From Galeruca laticollis (Eukaryota; Arthropoda; Insecta; Coleoptera; Chrysomelidae): DNA of 64,000 bases. Below the pieces are notes generated by a model that saw nothing but the letters and a program-made list of their open reading frames with translations, ran no database searches and was not told the origin of the DNA. The stretch lies in contig OY998179.1 of assembly GCA_963921935.1 (NCBI GenBank), positions 49,024,222 to 49,088,221 on the forward strand, written 5' to 3'. Shown piece by piece: positions 10,383-22,255 of this stretch; the first letter of the stretch is position 1; each line of letters starts with the position of its first letter. The position numbers were made by a program, and so were the translations under genes.

Positions 10383-10990
10383 ATATTGTGTAAAACTTGT
10401 GCCACAATGACTTTCTGTAGTACTCGTGATTTGCCCAACTCACCGCTTCGCGATGCGTTGCTCAAACTTCAAGGTGGATTTATAAACTCTGTTGTTCGTG
10501 ATTTCCGTTGCTCGAAAATAAAACATTGATATCACATACATGCGTTTATAAACTGTTGTTGTATTGTTCGTCGTTTCCACGTCGTTCGTCGTTGCTCTCA
10601 AATAACCAAATTTTATATCTTGTTATTCGTGATTCGCAGTTCCACCAATGAAAACTGAAGTTGGTCCCACGGGACTTGCTTTCTACCAATCATTCTAAAG
10701 TCAAAACTGGCACTAATGTTTTTACGGTCAGTAAAGTGAGGCGCTACATTCAAATAAGCTACTGTTTATTGATGCACTTCGGCAGCATGAAATGACGTCA
10801 CCGTTGTGACCAATCAAATTTCAAGAACGCCAACAACGAAAAACTGATATAAATTAGTCGACTCAGGAACAACTGTGAATAACGAATCGCCAGCAACTTG
10901 GAAAAGACGGCAAGTAACGAACAACGGGAACAACAGAGTTTATAAATCCAGCTTCACACGAGTCATTGTGACACTTGTTTTACAAATAAC
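10383..10990. mobile_element. MITE-like element with long, imperfect inverted ends
   Basis: The left end (GTAAAACTTGTGCCACAATG, 10390-10409) matches the reverse complement of the right end (10964-10985) with few changes. Further in, GGATTTATAAACTCTGTTGT at about 10473 matches the reverse complement of 10934-10953. Both arms are filled with diverged GTTCGT/GTTGCT words. There is no coding capacity, so this looks like a non-autonomous DNA transposon of about 610 bp. The superfamily is not resolved. Confidence 0.6.
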
Positions 10991-11931
10991 TATTGAGAAT
11001 TTTTAAATTATCGATTTATTGACAATAATATAACAATAATGGAATCATTTAGTACAGTGCGATTGAGACAAGAAGAGAAATATAATGTTGCATGCAGGTA
11101 CTGAAAATGGTATTTTTACTGTTTCAACCCTTACTTTGTGAAATCTACTCATCTACTCGTACTCTACTGTTTTTTTATCAATATATTGTGGAATTATCTA
11201 GTAACAGTAAATGAAAATGGTATTTAATTATTATCATCAAGACATAAATAGTAAATAAGTTTTGAGTGTGTTGTATAGAATTTCTATCAGATTTTTAATG
11301 TTAATGTCTGCAATAAATCAGAAACCACTTAATATTTCCTAAGCATGTGATTATATATATGACATTGTTCATGTATTATGTTGTCTATTCCATTGGACTA
11401 ACGCTCCTTTCACACGCTAAGAATTTGAACGTTCGGTGGTTTGTACGTACGATGACCATTCCAATAGTGGCTCGAGCAATTGGGATGTTGACAGTACTAA
11501 GGAATCAAAAAGTAAATGGTTTTAGAGAATAAAATGTGATGAAGGGATTCTGAAAAATAACCTAGTTTCAATATAAACATTTACATTAATAAAAGTTTCA
11601 GGAAAATATAAGTATAAAATATTGCAATCGGCCGTGTTGACCGAAACAGCGCATGACGTCACGTCTCAGTAACAAAAAAAATCCCTATATTTTCCCTATT
11701 CATAAAATTAAATTCCCCTATTTGTCCCCTACACTAAAATTTTATAAATGAAAAAGCGTTTTTCTTAAAATTTATTTTGACAAAAATGTACTGTTATTAT
11801 AAATCAAAATGCACATTAATATTAATTAGTTGTCTCTATTTGGCTTGCATTTTTCGGCGCAGCAGTATTGCTTTCCTTAGAACTGGAAGTTGACTCTATT
11901 TTGTGCATTTTTATTCTAAAATAACTATTAA
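10991..11931. other. No firm gene; possible short first exon at 11040-11099
   Basis: An ATG at 11040 opens a 20-codon stretch (MESFSTVRLRQEEKYNVACR) that runs into CAG followed by GTACTG, a possible splice donor. No downstream exon could be tied to it, so it is not called as a gene. The rest is AT-rich and featureless. Confidence 0.25.
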
Positions 11932-12882
11932 CAGGGCCGGCGGAAGGCCCGTGCGAACCGCGCGCCCACACGTGGCGCCAACATCTAGGAGCGCCAAGTC
12001 AAGAGATAGTTAATAAAAAACTGGCAAGAACTAAAAGTGTCTAATATGATAAAAAATAAACTAGAGCACAAGAAAATATGTAGAATTATGTATTATCCAG
12101 TATAAATTAAGTGCATAATATATCAATCAGTTTATTTGCTTATAATGCATTGTGCCTTACCGAGCATGAACAGACGGGCGGTATTATTTTATTGACAAAG
12201 AAAGGCGTCGTCGCTGCGCCGGTTGGTCAGAAGATAAGCAAGCCCAAGCGCTGTTATTTTATTGAGGAATGAAAGGCGCCGCCAGTCGCCACCGCACCAC
12301 CTGCTTGTAATAAATATTTTTTGTTTTGTCTAGCCGGTATCAGGGTAGTGTTTTCAAATTCAAAAAGAAATAATTAGTTGCTGTGTGTTACAGCAGTGTT
12401 AATCTGACTATGTTGAGCATAGAATTTGATCAGATGATGAATATTAATATTGACAATATTCTTAAGGATTTTTCGCAAACTAAAGCAACAAAAGTTAATT
12501 TTAATTAAATTTAGTTTGTATTTAGTAGAATAATATAATTTTTATGCTTTTTTGAGAAATATTTTTATTATGTTTATTTTTATAATATAATGTTTTAGAT
12601 GTTTATAACTTTAAGTGTCATCATTAGGTTTTTTAATATATAATAAATAATTTTCTTCTGTTCTTTTGTATTTTAATTTACACACGATTCACGATTATGA
12701 AAGTGAATATAGTCACGTATTCGTTTTTCATTGAGTATTTTTATTTTAATTTTGTAAATTGATTCCACATAATAGTTATTGCAAAACTAAATTTTAAAAA
12801 TATGTATTTCATCAAATCGAGGGGGGAAGGGCGGTAAATTTGCCTTTCGCACGGGCGTTAAACTAGCCTTTCGCCGGCCCTG
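11932..12882 (+). mobile_element. hAT deletion derivative with perfect 8-bp target duplication
   Basis: The ends are CAGGGCCGGCG at 11932 and its reverse complement CGCCGGCCCTG ending at 12882. The 8-bp word ACTATTAA flanks both sides (11924-11931 and 12883-12890), the diagnostic hAT target duplication. Similarity between the ends extends inward (CCCGTGCG and GGCAAATT phrases). Most of the transposase is gone except a short C-terminal piece at 12398-12508. Confidence 0.9.
12398..12508 (+). pseudogene. hAT transposase C-terminal remnant
   Basis: A 36-codon frame reads LTMLSIEFDQMMNINIDNIL, then KDFSQTKATK and a stop. This is the LSxL-S-IE end of the hAT dimerisation region in the MYM-type-finger-like group. 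It sits inside a complete pair of hAT ends, which confirms the element's superfamily. Confidence 0.75.
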
Positions 12883-12890
12883 ACTATTAA

Positions 12891-14465
12891 GGTGATATTA
12901 TTTTCTAACTAAAATTATTTGCTACTTACTGCTATTTTAATTGTTTTCAATTTATATTATAGTATAGTATAAAATAAAACAGTCTAAACCTCAAATTACT
13001 ATGAACGAATTTCCCCTACATTGTTAGCAAATTGTAAATTTCTGTTCTATCAATTACCTCCGTTAGTGTTGCTGGCACTTTTGTTGTGATTACTCATTTC
13101 GATAGATTCCTACATCATTTCATATAAGACAAATAGCTCTAATTTGGCCACAATTGATTTGTTGAAGTTGGAAGAGTTTCTTGCATCAAGTAAAGACTTT
13201 TTCTCGTCTGAATTTTGGAAAGTGAAATCTTCCTTGCAAGTACATTATTATTGATCATTAGCACTCAGTGAAATTTGATTCACACAAGCGATTTTTAAAC
13301 TTACGTCATAAGTTATTTTTGAGGTTAGCTTATCAGTTTACTTACATTAGTGGCGTTCGATTTGCTCGCTCAAGCAAACTGGAGTGTAACGTTCGCGTTC
13401 TTTTTGACTTTTTCTTGAAGCCCACAGACACGTCCAGACACACCCTCTTTCCCCTCAAGCACCAACAATTTAATTCGTGTTTCATAGACATCTGCACATT
13501 GAGGTTATACTTCGTTTCTAATTTGTGTTATTATAGCAGAATTGATTGTCATTTTTTCAACAATTTCATTCATGTCAGAGACATAAGAGACAAGAAACCA
13601 AAAATCACAAATAACTAACGATAGATACTATTGTTGAGGTCATATGGCGCACTCGCAAGCGTTCCATATAAATTCGTAGTATCACTATCGAGTACTTAGC
13701 CTGCAAATTGAACTCCACTTTTATAATATTTTTGGAATGTCATATCTTATTCTTTTTGCTATTCATATTTTTGACACAAGAAAAATTTATTGTTGACGTC
13801 CTCCGTTAAACATAAACACAATGCAATATCTACTGAGACATGACGTTATATGCGTTTTCGCGCATAATTTAAAGTAGATAGAATAAAATGCAATAATTTT
13901 CGTTAAAAATTAGTTTATTGCTGAAGAATGTATTTTTCGGAAATGGCAGATGTGTACCTACACAAAGGTGTTATAACCGACAGAACCTGAAAAACCTAAC
14001 CCAACATGTTATATTTTCAAAGCTTGCTACCGCATATAAACATGTTTAATGAGGAAGAAATACTTCAGACTGTATCAACGACAAAAAAGGGATGCTATTC
14101 ATCCTCCACAATCCAATGTAGATACCAATTACTGCCGTTCTTATCCCACTTACTGTTCGTTGTCACAACTTCTTTAACATCAACCTCAACAATGTTTCAA
14201 ACCCGTCCCAATAAATACTATGCCTCAACAATACATTCAACCCCACCTTCAGCACTTCTCCCCAATTTCATACAGTACTATCTAGTATTTAGCACCTTGC
14301 AACGGACACTCACTCACAAAATGTACCACTGGCTCATTGTTCGGTATCCTCTCCGGCACGTATCAACACACAGAAAACGATGGTTATTCAAGTCCACAGT
14401 TCTTTGGATGTGAACCAACGAGCTCATCGATGTCTTCGTCACCCTACAGTGTTGATTTTTCTAAA
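12891..14465. other. No clear gene; weak coding-like frame at 14043-14467
   Basis: One + strand frame from about 14043 to 14467 has a Tyr/Ser/Pro/Gln-rich, transcription-factor-like composition (MRKKYFRLYQRQKRD near its start, FFGCEPTSSSMSSSPYSVDF at its end) with two internal stops. It may be a decayed retro-copy of a host gene; no family is recognised. The overlapping open frame 14006-14413 is less protein-like. Confidence 0.25.
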
Positions 14466-14790
<325 letters not shown>

Positions 14791-16499
14791 AACTCTTTCT
14801 TGTAATATCACATATTTATTTTAATAATAGCTATTTGTGTACCTAGGCGCGAAAGTTCTAGTTTTCCGGGCCGACATATAAAATGGAGGCCTGGAAATCC
14901 ACTTTCGCAACGTGGAACTCACAATAATTTTTATCCTACACATAAATTGATTAGATTCTAAAATGACCAAAAGAAAGGTGGGAAACATTTTGACTGTACC
15001 GTTTAATGTTATGAGATGAACGAGTCATAAAAAATGGCAAATGATTTGTTGAAAATAATTTCGCTGTACCTTGCAATGTAATAAACACCAATCCATAAAA
15101 TGTTTATATTTTTCTTTTGACTTTTCAAGTAGCGAATTTAGTGTAGCCTATCTTGCTTTTTGCATAATCCGTTCCGGTGTAGAATAACTGCCGTCGGATT
15201 CGTCCATATTATGTAACATACTATTTTCAATCTTAGTTTTAATGTCAACAAAATCCTAAAGGTACAGTCAACAAATCAACAGTTAGTAATTATAATTAGT
15301 CGTAGAACCTTGTAATCTGCCATTGCAGTTCAGCATTCATAATTGAACATATTAGTAATTGTACCAAAAGTTACCTCATTTTGTGAGGTTAGAAGCCATA
15401 TTTATTATTAATTTTCTCCATCACTTTGACTGATTTGATGGCTTTGATACTTCTACATTGACAAATTATTGTCAAGCGTCAACACTGTCAATTATTCTAG
15501 CCCATAATACGAAGAAGACGCAACCAAAAATCAGCTAATTACTCGTATTACATTAGTGCTATTCAACGCGACAATCGATTACAATCATTTCCTGTCATTT
15601 AAAAAACAACATGTTCAACAATAGATTTTCGATATCAATTGATCACTCGGATTATAATCGGTCTAAAATTATGATGCTATTGAAAACAATCGTAAATCGG
15701 AAGCATGTGATCGGTCTAAAAATTTAAATAAACTACCGTTTGTCTTTGGGTTATGTGATGTGAGTGATATTTTGCAATTGTATATTACATTTTTAGTTAA
15801 CAGAACAGCTTCTATAAAATTAAACGTGATTAAACTAAATGAACTTGCGAAAAGTGTGAAACACACGTGAAATTAACCAAAATAATGATGAGGTTATGTC
15901 AATATTGATTTGTAAAATGACATGACAAATGACAATTTTTTTTGGTCGTTCAACAAACATCAATTTGTTTTCGATTTCGATTATAAACAAAATCGGAATC
16001 AAGATCGAAGTGTTGAATAGCACTATTAATTTGCTTTTCGTGAATGCAAGATTTCAATGACGATTCGAATTCGGAGTTCAATTTTTCTAAGCACTAATTG
16101 TAATTGCATTGTCAATGAAGCTTTAAGCCACAATTTGAAATTTAAAAGTGACAGCCGCGTCGACATTTATAATAGGGTGCCATCTAGTGTTATTTTTCTG
16201 AAGTTGTTTTCCCTGCCTATCCACTATTTGCCATTTTTCTCGCCTAGCCGTGCAAATACCTTTCCCGTCCCGATAGAGCCACGAAAATTGGGTTTTCGAG
16301 TAGTGTAGGATAAAAAGTTATATTGTATTAGTTTCGTAGTGGCTATTTCGTTGTTTTATTTATCATAATTTTCTTTGTACCTTCTATAAATCAATTAACG
16401 TAAGTTGTAAATGAGTTTTCATTATATTTCATTTTCACATTGCATAGTTTTTGAATACATAAGGTGTATGACAAACCATTAAAAAATTACGAATTATAA
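14791..16499. other. No gene seen
   Basis: AT-rich sequence with several short chance open frames on both strands. The words TATCCTACAC (14932-14941) and GTGTAGGATA (16303-16312) are exact inverted copies 1.36 kb apart. They could be the ends of an unrecognised transposon, but no transposase was found between them. ATCGGTCTAAAA occurs twice at about 15657 and 15710. Confidence 0.35.
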
Positions 16500-16830
16500 T
16501 CAACTTATTACAAAAATTATTACTAGCATTTCCACTGGTTGAATATAGTTTCTCATTTTTGTATTTTGACGCTGAATTACATTTTTCAGCGGAACATGTA
16601 GTTCGTCAAATGCTGGAACTGACATCCGGAAATAATTGAAGAATTTTACTTCATCCTTCCTCAATTCTTCAAATAATGTGGCAAACAATCCAACGTCGTA
16701 TCTTTTTGCGATCATGGGATGGATCCAATGAATCCGGTTACCCCTGATTCTCGTTCTACGACGGTAGAGTAACCACAACGCTATAATTTGATTTCGCCTT
16801 TTATTTTATGAAATTTGTTTAGAATTATAA
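16500..16830 (-). pseudogene. PIF/Harbinger nuclease N-terminal fragment (HARBI1-like)
   Basis: The 92-residue frame contains IHWIHPMIAKRYDVGLF, LFEELRKDEVKFFNYFRMS and IQRQNTKMRNYI. This is the recognisable N-terminal pattern of PIF/Harbinger DDE nucleases (WVHP..., L..EL..D...F..FFRM, ...I...T.MR). It stops at 16500 before the catalytic domain. It is therefore a transposon fragment or one exon of a domesticated copy; the lack of further exons favours a fragment. Confidence 0.75.
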
Positions 16831-17339
16831 GGTTAACGACTGTATGAAGACTGGAAGACGGCGACCGTGACGTCTTGTGTGCTTTGCCGTAGCGTAGGCC
16901 ATTGTCGCCCGGAGTTGAATGATAATTTGCCGCCCCTTGGACTTCATAAAAATTATGATGTTGGTGAGAAACAAAGTAATCATATGATAGAACTGAGCAA
17001 AAATTATTTATTTCAAAACCATGTAATATAGTATTCAAAATCTATTACACTATAAAAAATTCAAACCTTTGGTCCTTACGTGTAGCAAAATCATTTATAA
17101 CTTCGTCAAAGTTAATTTCCTCCGTCACACTTTGTTCTATTGACAAAATGGCCAGATCACTCAATCTTATGGAGCTCATGGTAGACATCAAGTAATATTT
17201 TATTAATTTCAGCTTTGAGAACTACGCTCAAATGAAGCAACACTGATAGCTATAGTTTAAAAAATTCGAAGCCTAATTACGATATTAGGTACGCAAATAC
17301 CAAGTTGCATTGCTGAATAAATTCAAAAAGCTCGAGAGA

Positions 17340-19240
17340 TCATTTTATACCATTGTCTTGAGCTTTAGCATCAGCCAAAGCAACGAAATTGCGTAACCTC
17401 TCCCTCTCGATTTCCATTTCATCCACATCGATATCACAGTGCTCTTCTCCGAACTTACACTTGTATTCTGAGTTCAGTAAGTTCGTTGGTGTGAGAAAAG
17501 AGTACTTGACATCCAGCTCGTTCAGTTGCTGAAATGTGGTCTTGATTTCTTGTATAATTCTGTCCACCGATTCGAACATTCCTTGCCTTAACCGATTGTC
17601 ATAAGTTAAACCAGAATCAGCAGCGTTCTCGCCAGGCATATTTTTGAACTTTCTTGTTTTTTGAGGAGTTATTTCGATGCCGAAATCTTCACATATATTT
17701 TTAGCATAATCAAGTCCATCGTTGATCAGAACATCTCGATTCCCGACTAGAAACGATTCCAAAGCATGACTTTTCATAGCACATTCCTGCACGTTCAGTC
17801 CTTTCGGCTGGAAATATAATTGCGCATCATTTACTTCTCGGAGAATTCGACTCCATAGCCCAGGAAGACTAAAAATTATAGCGACTGGAGAGCAGTAAGC
17901 AATAAACCAGCGTCTGATCTTGGCACTGCATTTTCCGCTATGTTTCCTGCAAGTGATTCCCAACACTTCAAGGATCTTACTGTAATGGATCTTCTAGGCA
18001 GCTAAGGCTTCATATCTAGAACTTCATCGAGTTTCAATTAGGCGCTTGACTCCTGGTAACGTCGGTGAGAGATTTCCAGCGGTGAGTAGAAGATTAAAAG
18101 TAATTGAAAATCCTCTCCATAGTACCAAAGAACGTCACCGAGTCCACTGCTATAGATGATGCGTGTACACCCAGCAGATTTAATGAATGATTAGTGCATG
18201 CAACAAACTGGGTATTTTGATTCACTGCCTTGATACGCATTTGTACACCAGAATGTGTTCCCGACATGACAGCTGCATTATCATATGCCTGTCCACGGCA
18301 ATTTTGGATATCCAGTCCATCGCTTTCAATTTTGTCCAAAATCATTTTAGTCGTATCCTCAGCGTTTTGCGTTTAGTTTCAAGAAAGTCAATGGATGATT
18401 CAATCACGTACACCTTGGTGCCGTCGAGGTTCGCATAACGCAGTATTTGGCTCGTCTTATCTCCAAAGATTTCCATTTATTGAAATTATCATTATTTACT
18501 GGGCTAGATTCATATTCTAGAGCTTTGGGATTTAGTTTCCACTACTTTCTGAAACCATTAATACTGTAAAATCCAGGTTTATCGCGGGCGGCCCCGAACA
18601 AACGGCAGCAGAAACAGACCAAAGATTCCTTAAAAAAAGAATAGGCCATCCATGTTCTGGGAATCTTTTCGTCATTTGATAAAGTTCTGAAAAATCAATT
18701 GTGACTTAATTTTCTTGTTACTTCTTTGGGCTCCTTGATAGAATCCACAGGCCCTAGCCAAATCACTTCAGCAAACTTACAGTCAAGGTTCTATACTGTT
18801 TTGTAGACTCGAGTAACAAGTAGTGTTTGAAGATTATTTGGAATCTAAATAGTCCAAATTCCAATACCTTTGTAATCGCTGATGAATTCATCCTGACCAT
18901 CAAGAGTATTGATCCCTTCGGAGCTTCCGCCTTCCACCAGTAATTCCGATTGCTCACCTACTACAGCTGGTTTAGTACGTAAATCTTCAAATTCGACACG
19001 TCCATCACTAAAAGACGGAACAGCTTTTTACCTTGGAGTGGCACTAGTACTAGCTTCTGTATCACGTTCAGATTCAGCTCATTCGGTAGTCGAGTCAAAA
19101 GACTTGAGCAATGCTCCCGTATTCTTCTTATTTTCTTCTTCTCGGAATTTTTTTACTTCCTGTAAAAATTGCCACATTGCTTATTTATTTATTAATACCC
19201 AAACAGGTTTACAACCTTATTACATGGATATTTGAAATTG
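17340..19240 (-). pseudogene. hAT transposase, MYM-finger/DUF4371-like group, decayed
   Basis: Reading leftward: codons at about 18970-19230 give an acidic N-terminal stretch; 18540-18700 gives WMAYSFFKESLVCFCCRLFG, the cysteine-rich motif of this hAT group; 18094-18345 gives NCRGQAYDNAAVMSG with HSGVQMRI and CTNHSLNLLG, the catalytic-core landmarks; 17340-17966 is a 208-residue frame (ALESFLVGNRDVL, DVKYSFLTPTNLL) leading to the C-terminal region. The segments are in different frames with stops. A working copy would cut and paste with 8-bp target duplications. Element ends were not located. Confidence 0.8.
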
Positions 19241-21236
19241 AATTAACAAAAATTTATAAACTTAATATTAAAATAATATAATAACATGATGTACTATATA
19301 AACACTATAAACACAAGGATTCCAGAGCCAAGACGACAGAACTCACCTCTCAATTTCTACATTTAATTGAAATAATTTGAAAATTAAGTTGACAATTAAA
19401 AATTTAGAATTAAGTATTAAGCATTAAGTGGCGAAAAGAGCAAGATGCCCACACACCCTCCCACGATACTCAACAATGGGTACTGTCCAGTCAATGTCAA
19501 TAAATGTATTCAGATTATTGGCCAATGTCAATATGGCTTCTAATGGAGAATATACACAAGTTCGTATTCTTTCGAATAATAATGGACAGCGGGTTGGCCA
19601 CGCTGGAGCTTTAAATGGTATTATACCTAACAGACTACTTGAATTTATATCATTATTAATTATCTTATAGAGAAATATTATACCTGCAATTTTCCTTCTA
19701 TTCGCCAATGAAATTAGTCCAAATTCCTCTCACAATCTGGATGGCCATACATGGGGCTTGAAATTTAATTGCCTAAGAAATTTGTTTTGTACCTTTTCTA
19801 CTAAATTTATATGCACTTGTGCCTGTTCACCACAAATAATAGATGCATATTCCAAGTTTGATCTAACCAACGTTTTAAATAAAACCTTTATAGTTTCTGT
19901 ACTTAAGAAGGAAGAACTTTACCTTATTACAAACCCTAGCATGGCTATTAGCTTTTTTTACTAATCTGCTAATGTGTGGTACAAATGATAGTTGCTCGTT
20001 GTATATAACCCCTAAATCTTTAATTTCACTAAATCTTTGTAGAGAATCCTCCCCCATCAAATAATTAAATATTATAGGTTCCTTTTTTTGACATACTCCC
20101 ACATTTATTAATATTAAAATTTAATATATTTTGGATACTCCATTCTAGTATGCTATTGATATCCCTCTGAATCATGACGCAATCCCTAACTGATCCAATT
20201 TTTTTGAATATTTCAAAGTCGTCCGCCATCAATAAACAATCAGAAAATTGTATACATTCGCTTAAATCGTTAATGAATAATAGGAACAGAAGTGGTCCCA
20301 AGTTAGAACCCTGGGGGACCCCAGAATTCGCGTGAAACTTCCCCGATGTATTAACATTGTGCTTGACCACGAAATACGTATCTTGAAGGTAACTTTTGAA
20401 CAAACATAATAAATCAAAAAATTCAAAACTACCTCATGGTTAACAGTATCAAATGCTTTTTGAAAATTTGTGTAAATAACGTCTAGTTGTAGTCTTTCTT
20501 CAAAAGCCTGGTTTGCTGATTCTGTAAACAACATCAGATTCGTATTTATTGATCGACCCGACATGTATCCATGTTGTTGGTCTATGATACTATTTTTAAC
20601 ATGGTTGTAAAGATGGAAATATAAAATTTGTTCCAACAATTTGGAAGAGCGCACATGATTGATACCCCTCTATAATTTTTAATATCTTTTTTGTTACCTG
20701 ATATGTGAATTGGAATGTATGTTAACAATTTCCATTTTACTGGAAAATATGAGTGTTTAAGGATAATATTAAAAATATACATTAAGGGTAGTTTCGAAAA
20801 TTCTCCACAACCTTTCAAAATATAGGGCGGTATTCCGTCCATACCTGCGCATTTCTTGGGTTTTAATTTTTTTAGGGCCATATTGTAATCGTTATCTGAT
20901 ACGACAGATAATTTTAAGACAGTATTATTATTATTGATTAAGTTCAAGTAATTTGAATCATAACTTGATTATTCATCGTTGTGAGCAGTAGAGAAATAAT
21001 GTGCGAATATTTCAGCAATCTCATCATCATTTACTGTTTGCCCGTTTACATTAAATGTTTCTACCTGACTTCCGTTAGATTTATTTTTTTTAACGTATGT
21101 CCAGAAGGAATTTATATCACTCTACATTCTCTTCAATTTGCCTCAAATAATTATTATGTTCATTATTAATGAAGTATTTTTGATCCCTTCTGGACTATAA
21201 ATAATTGGAATTGTAATAGTCTGAAACATATCTTAG
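19186..21236 (-). mobile_element. 5'-truncated non-LTR retrotransposon (Jockey/CR1-like), decayed
   Basis: The minus strand encodes a LINE reverse transcriptase over several frames: KKCAGMDGIPPYILKGC (20582-20947), FQKAFDTVNH (20262-20654), NSGVPQGSNLGPLLFLLFIN and LMADDFE (20065-20403, the ADD catalytic box), LGVIYNEQLSFVPHI (19875-20102) and the C-terminal domain (19424-19708). The 3' end is a run of TTTA units at about 19182-19197, a typical short LINE tail. The upstream part near 20980-21230 (FNVNGQTVNDDEIAEIF) precedes the RT. The endonuclease is missing. Confidence 0.85.
20065..20947 (-). pseudogene. LINE reverse transcriptase domain
   Basis: Three overlapping frames cover fingers to palm: 20582-20947, 20262-20654 and 20065-20403. 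The catalytic Asp in FQKAFDTVN and the MADD box are readable, and the GVPQGSNLGPLLF motif is intact. Two frameshifts (about 20600 and 20350) break the protein. The enzyme copied element RNA onto nicked target DNA; this copy is inactive. Confidence 0.85.
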
Positions 21237-21426
21237 TTTTGAATAGATGAGGCTTTTACTTGATGAAGATCCATACTGAACGATGAAATAAAACAATATA
21301 ATGTGTTTAAAACTTCATTTATTTGAACTAATGTTCAATTTAAACTTGTTGACGCGTTTCACTAACACAGTAGCTTTGTCAAAACGATTGAAGGTATAAT
21401 ATAAAAATGTTTTAATATATACAGTG
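21237..21426 (-). mobile_element. 3' end of Penelope-like element, separated from its body by the BEL insertion
   Basis: The sequence ends at CAGTG (21422-21426), which is repeated at 28133-28137 beyond the BEL element. This part was therefore once continuous with the minus-strand Penelope-like coding region at 28133-29774, and it forms that element's 3' end. A hammerhead-like motif lies at 21345-21384. Confidence 0.7.
21345..21384 (-). ncRNA. Hammerhead-ribozyme-like motif of the Penelope-like element (degenerate candidate)
   Basis: On the minus strand the order is TTGACAAAG, a short imperfect hairpin (GCTAC, loop, TTAGT), GAAA, then CGCGTC. This mirrors a hammerhead core: CUGAUGA box, stem II, GAAA box, a very short stem III and a cleavable GUC. 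The first box departs from consensus, so activity is doubtful. Penelope-like elements are known to carry minimal hammerhead motifs in their terminal repeats, which supports the reading. Confidence 0.4.
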
Positions 21427-21838
21427 TGTTTGCGCCAATACTAAGATTTTGATTCCTTAGTAATAGACAACACACCTTGCTTGTAAAGACCGGTCCGATA
21501 TAGATAATTAATATTATTAAAAAAAGTAGTTCAGATAGTGAGTTGAAATAAAACACTTGAATAAGCCATCATTATCTAAAATATCGTTTATAAGTCAATA
21601 TAGTAGCATTTTGTCAATCATATATATAGTGAATTTAGGTGAAACATTGTGCAAACTACGAGTTAGTCAATTTCCTCGATTTACCCTATTTACCCGTACG
21701 TTAATTCCTAGTTTTATTTGGCAAAACATGGACAGGACAGCCGGAGTTGGGGTTCACCTAAATATGTGGTAAGTGTTCCATTTAGCATATAAATTAGAAT
21801 CTACAGTCCGCTATTAGGTTATAGAATCATATCATACA
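21427..21838 (+). repeat. 5' LTR of BEL element
   Basis: Begins TGTTTGCGCC and ends CATATCATACA. Same length as 27721-28132. The small open frame inside (21557-21772) is present in both LTRs and is unlikely to be a protein gene. Confidence 0.95.
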
Positions 21839-21843
21839 TTTTT

Positions 21844-21862
21844 TGGACCTTATCGAACCGGG
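21844..21862 (+). promoter_or_regulatory. Primer-binding site of BEL element
   Basis: TGGACCTTATCGAACCGGG lies 5 bases after the LTR. It starts with TGG (pairing with tRNA CCA), and its complement contains GGTTCGA, the T-arm signature, so it fits the 3' end of a tRNA. Which tRNA cannot be told from the window. Confidence 0.7.
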
Positions 21863-22255
21863 TTTAGTATTATTTGTAAAATATAGTTCATTTTGCCGGA
21901 ATCACTCACAATAAAAAGTTGAAGTTCGTAGTTTTAATTAGTTGAAAGTAAAAACGATATTTTGGATATTGTTCGTGTGTTAGATTTTGGGCTTATTCAA
22001 ACAATAATATAGGAAGTTTCAATTATTAAAAGGTAATTTTTATAGTCGATTTGATTTAAATATAGAATAGATTCCTCCTAAATAGCTCGTTTTATAGTAA
22101 AGTCAAATCGTCAAATAAAACATATTTTATAGTTTAGTAATTTAATCCAACATTATCTTATTCATTAGTAATTCAGTTGTTGTTTTTGTGCAATAAATTA
22201 TTATTGGGGCTAATTTTCCAGTACATTTTCGTTACTCTGAGAGTAGAGATACAAA

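Noticed and set aside
11040..11105. Possible first exon of L2HGDH
   Set aside because: The 20 codons lack a mitochondrial or FAD-binding pattern and the donor phase could not be linked to 35143.
13268..13618. 116-residue + strand frame
   Set aside because: No family signature and AT-driven composition; no splice or neighbouring coding evidence.
21557..21772. 71-residue frame, repeated at 27851-28066
   Set aside because: Both lie wholly inside the BEL LTRs, and the changes between copies are not biased to silent positions.
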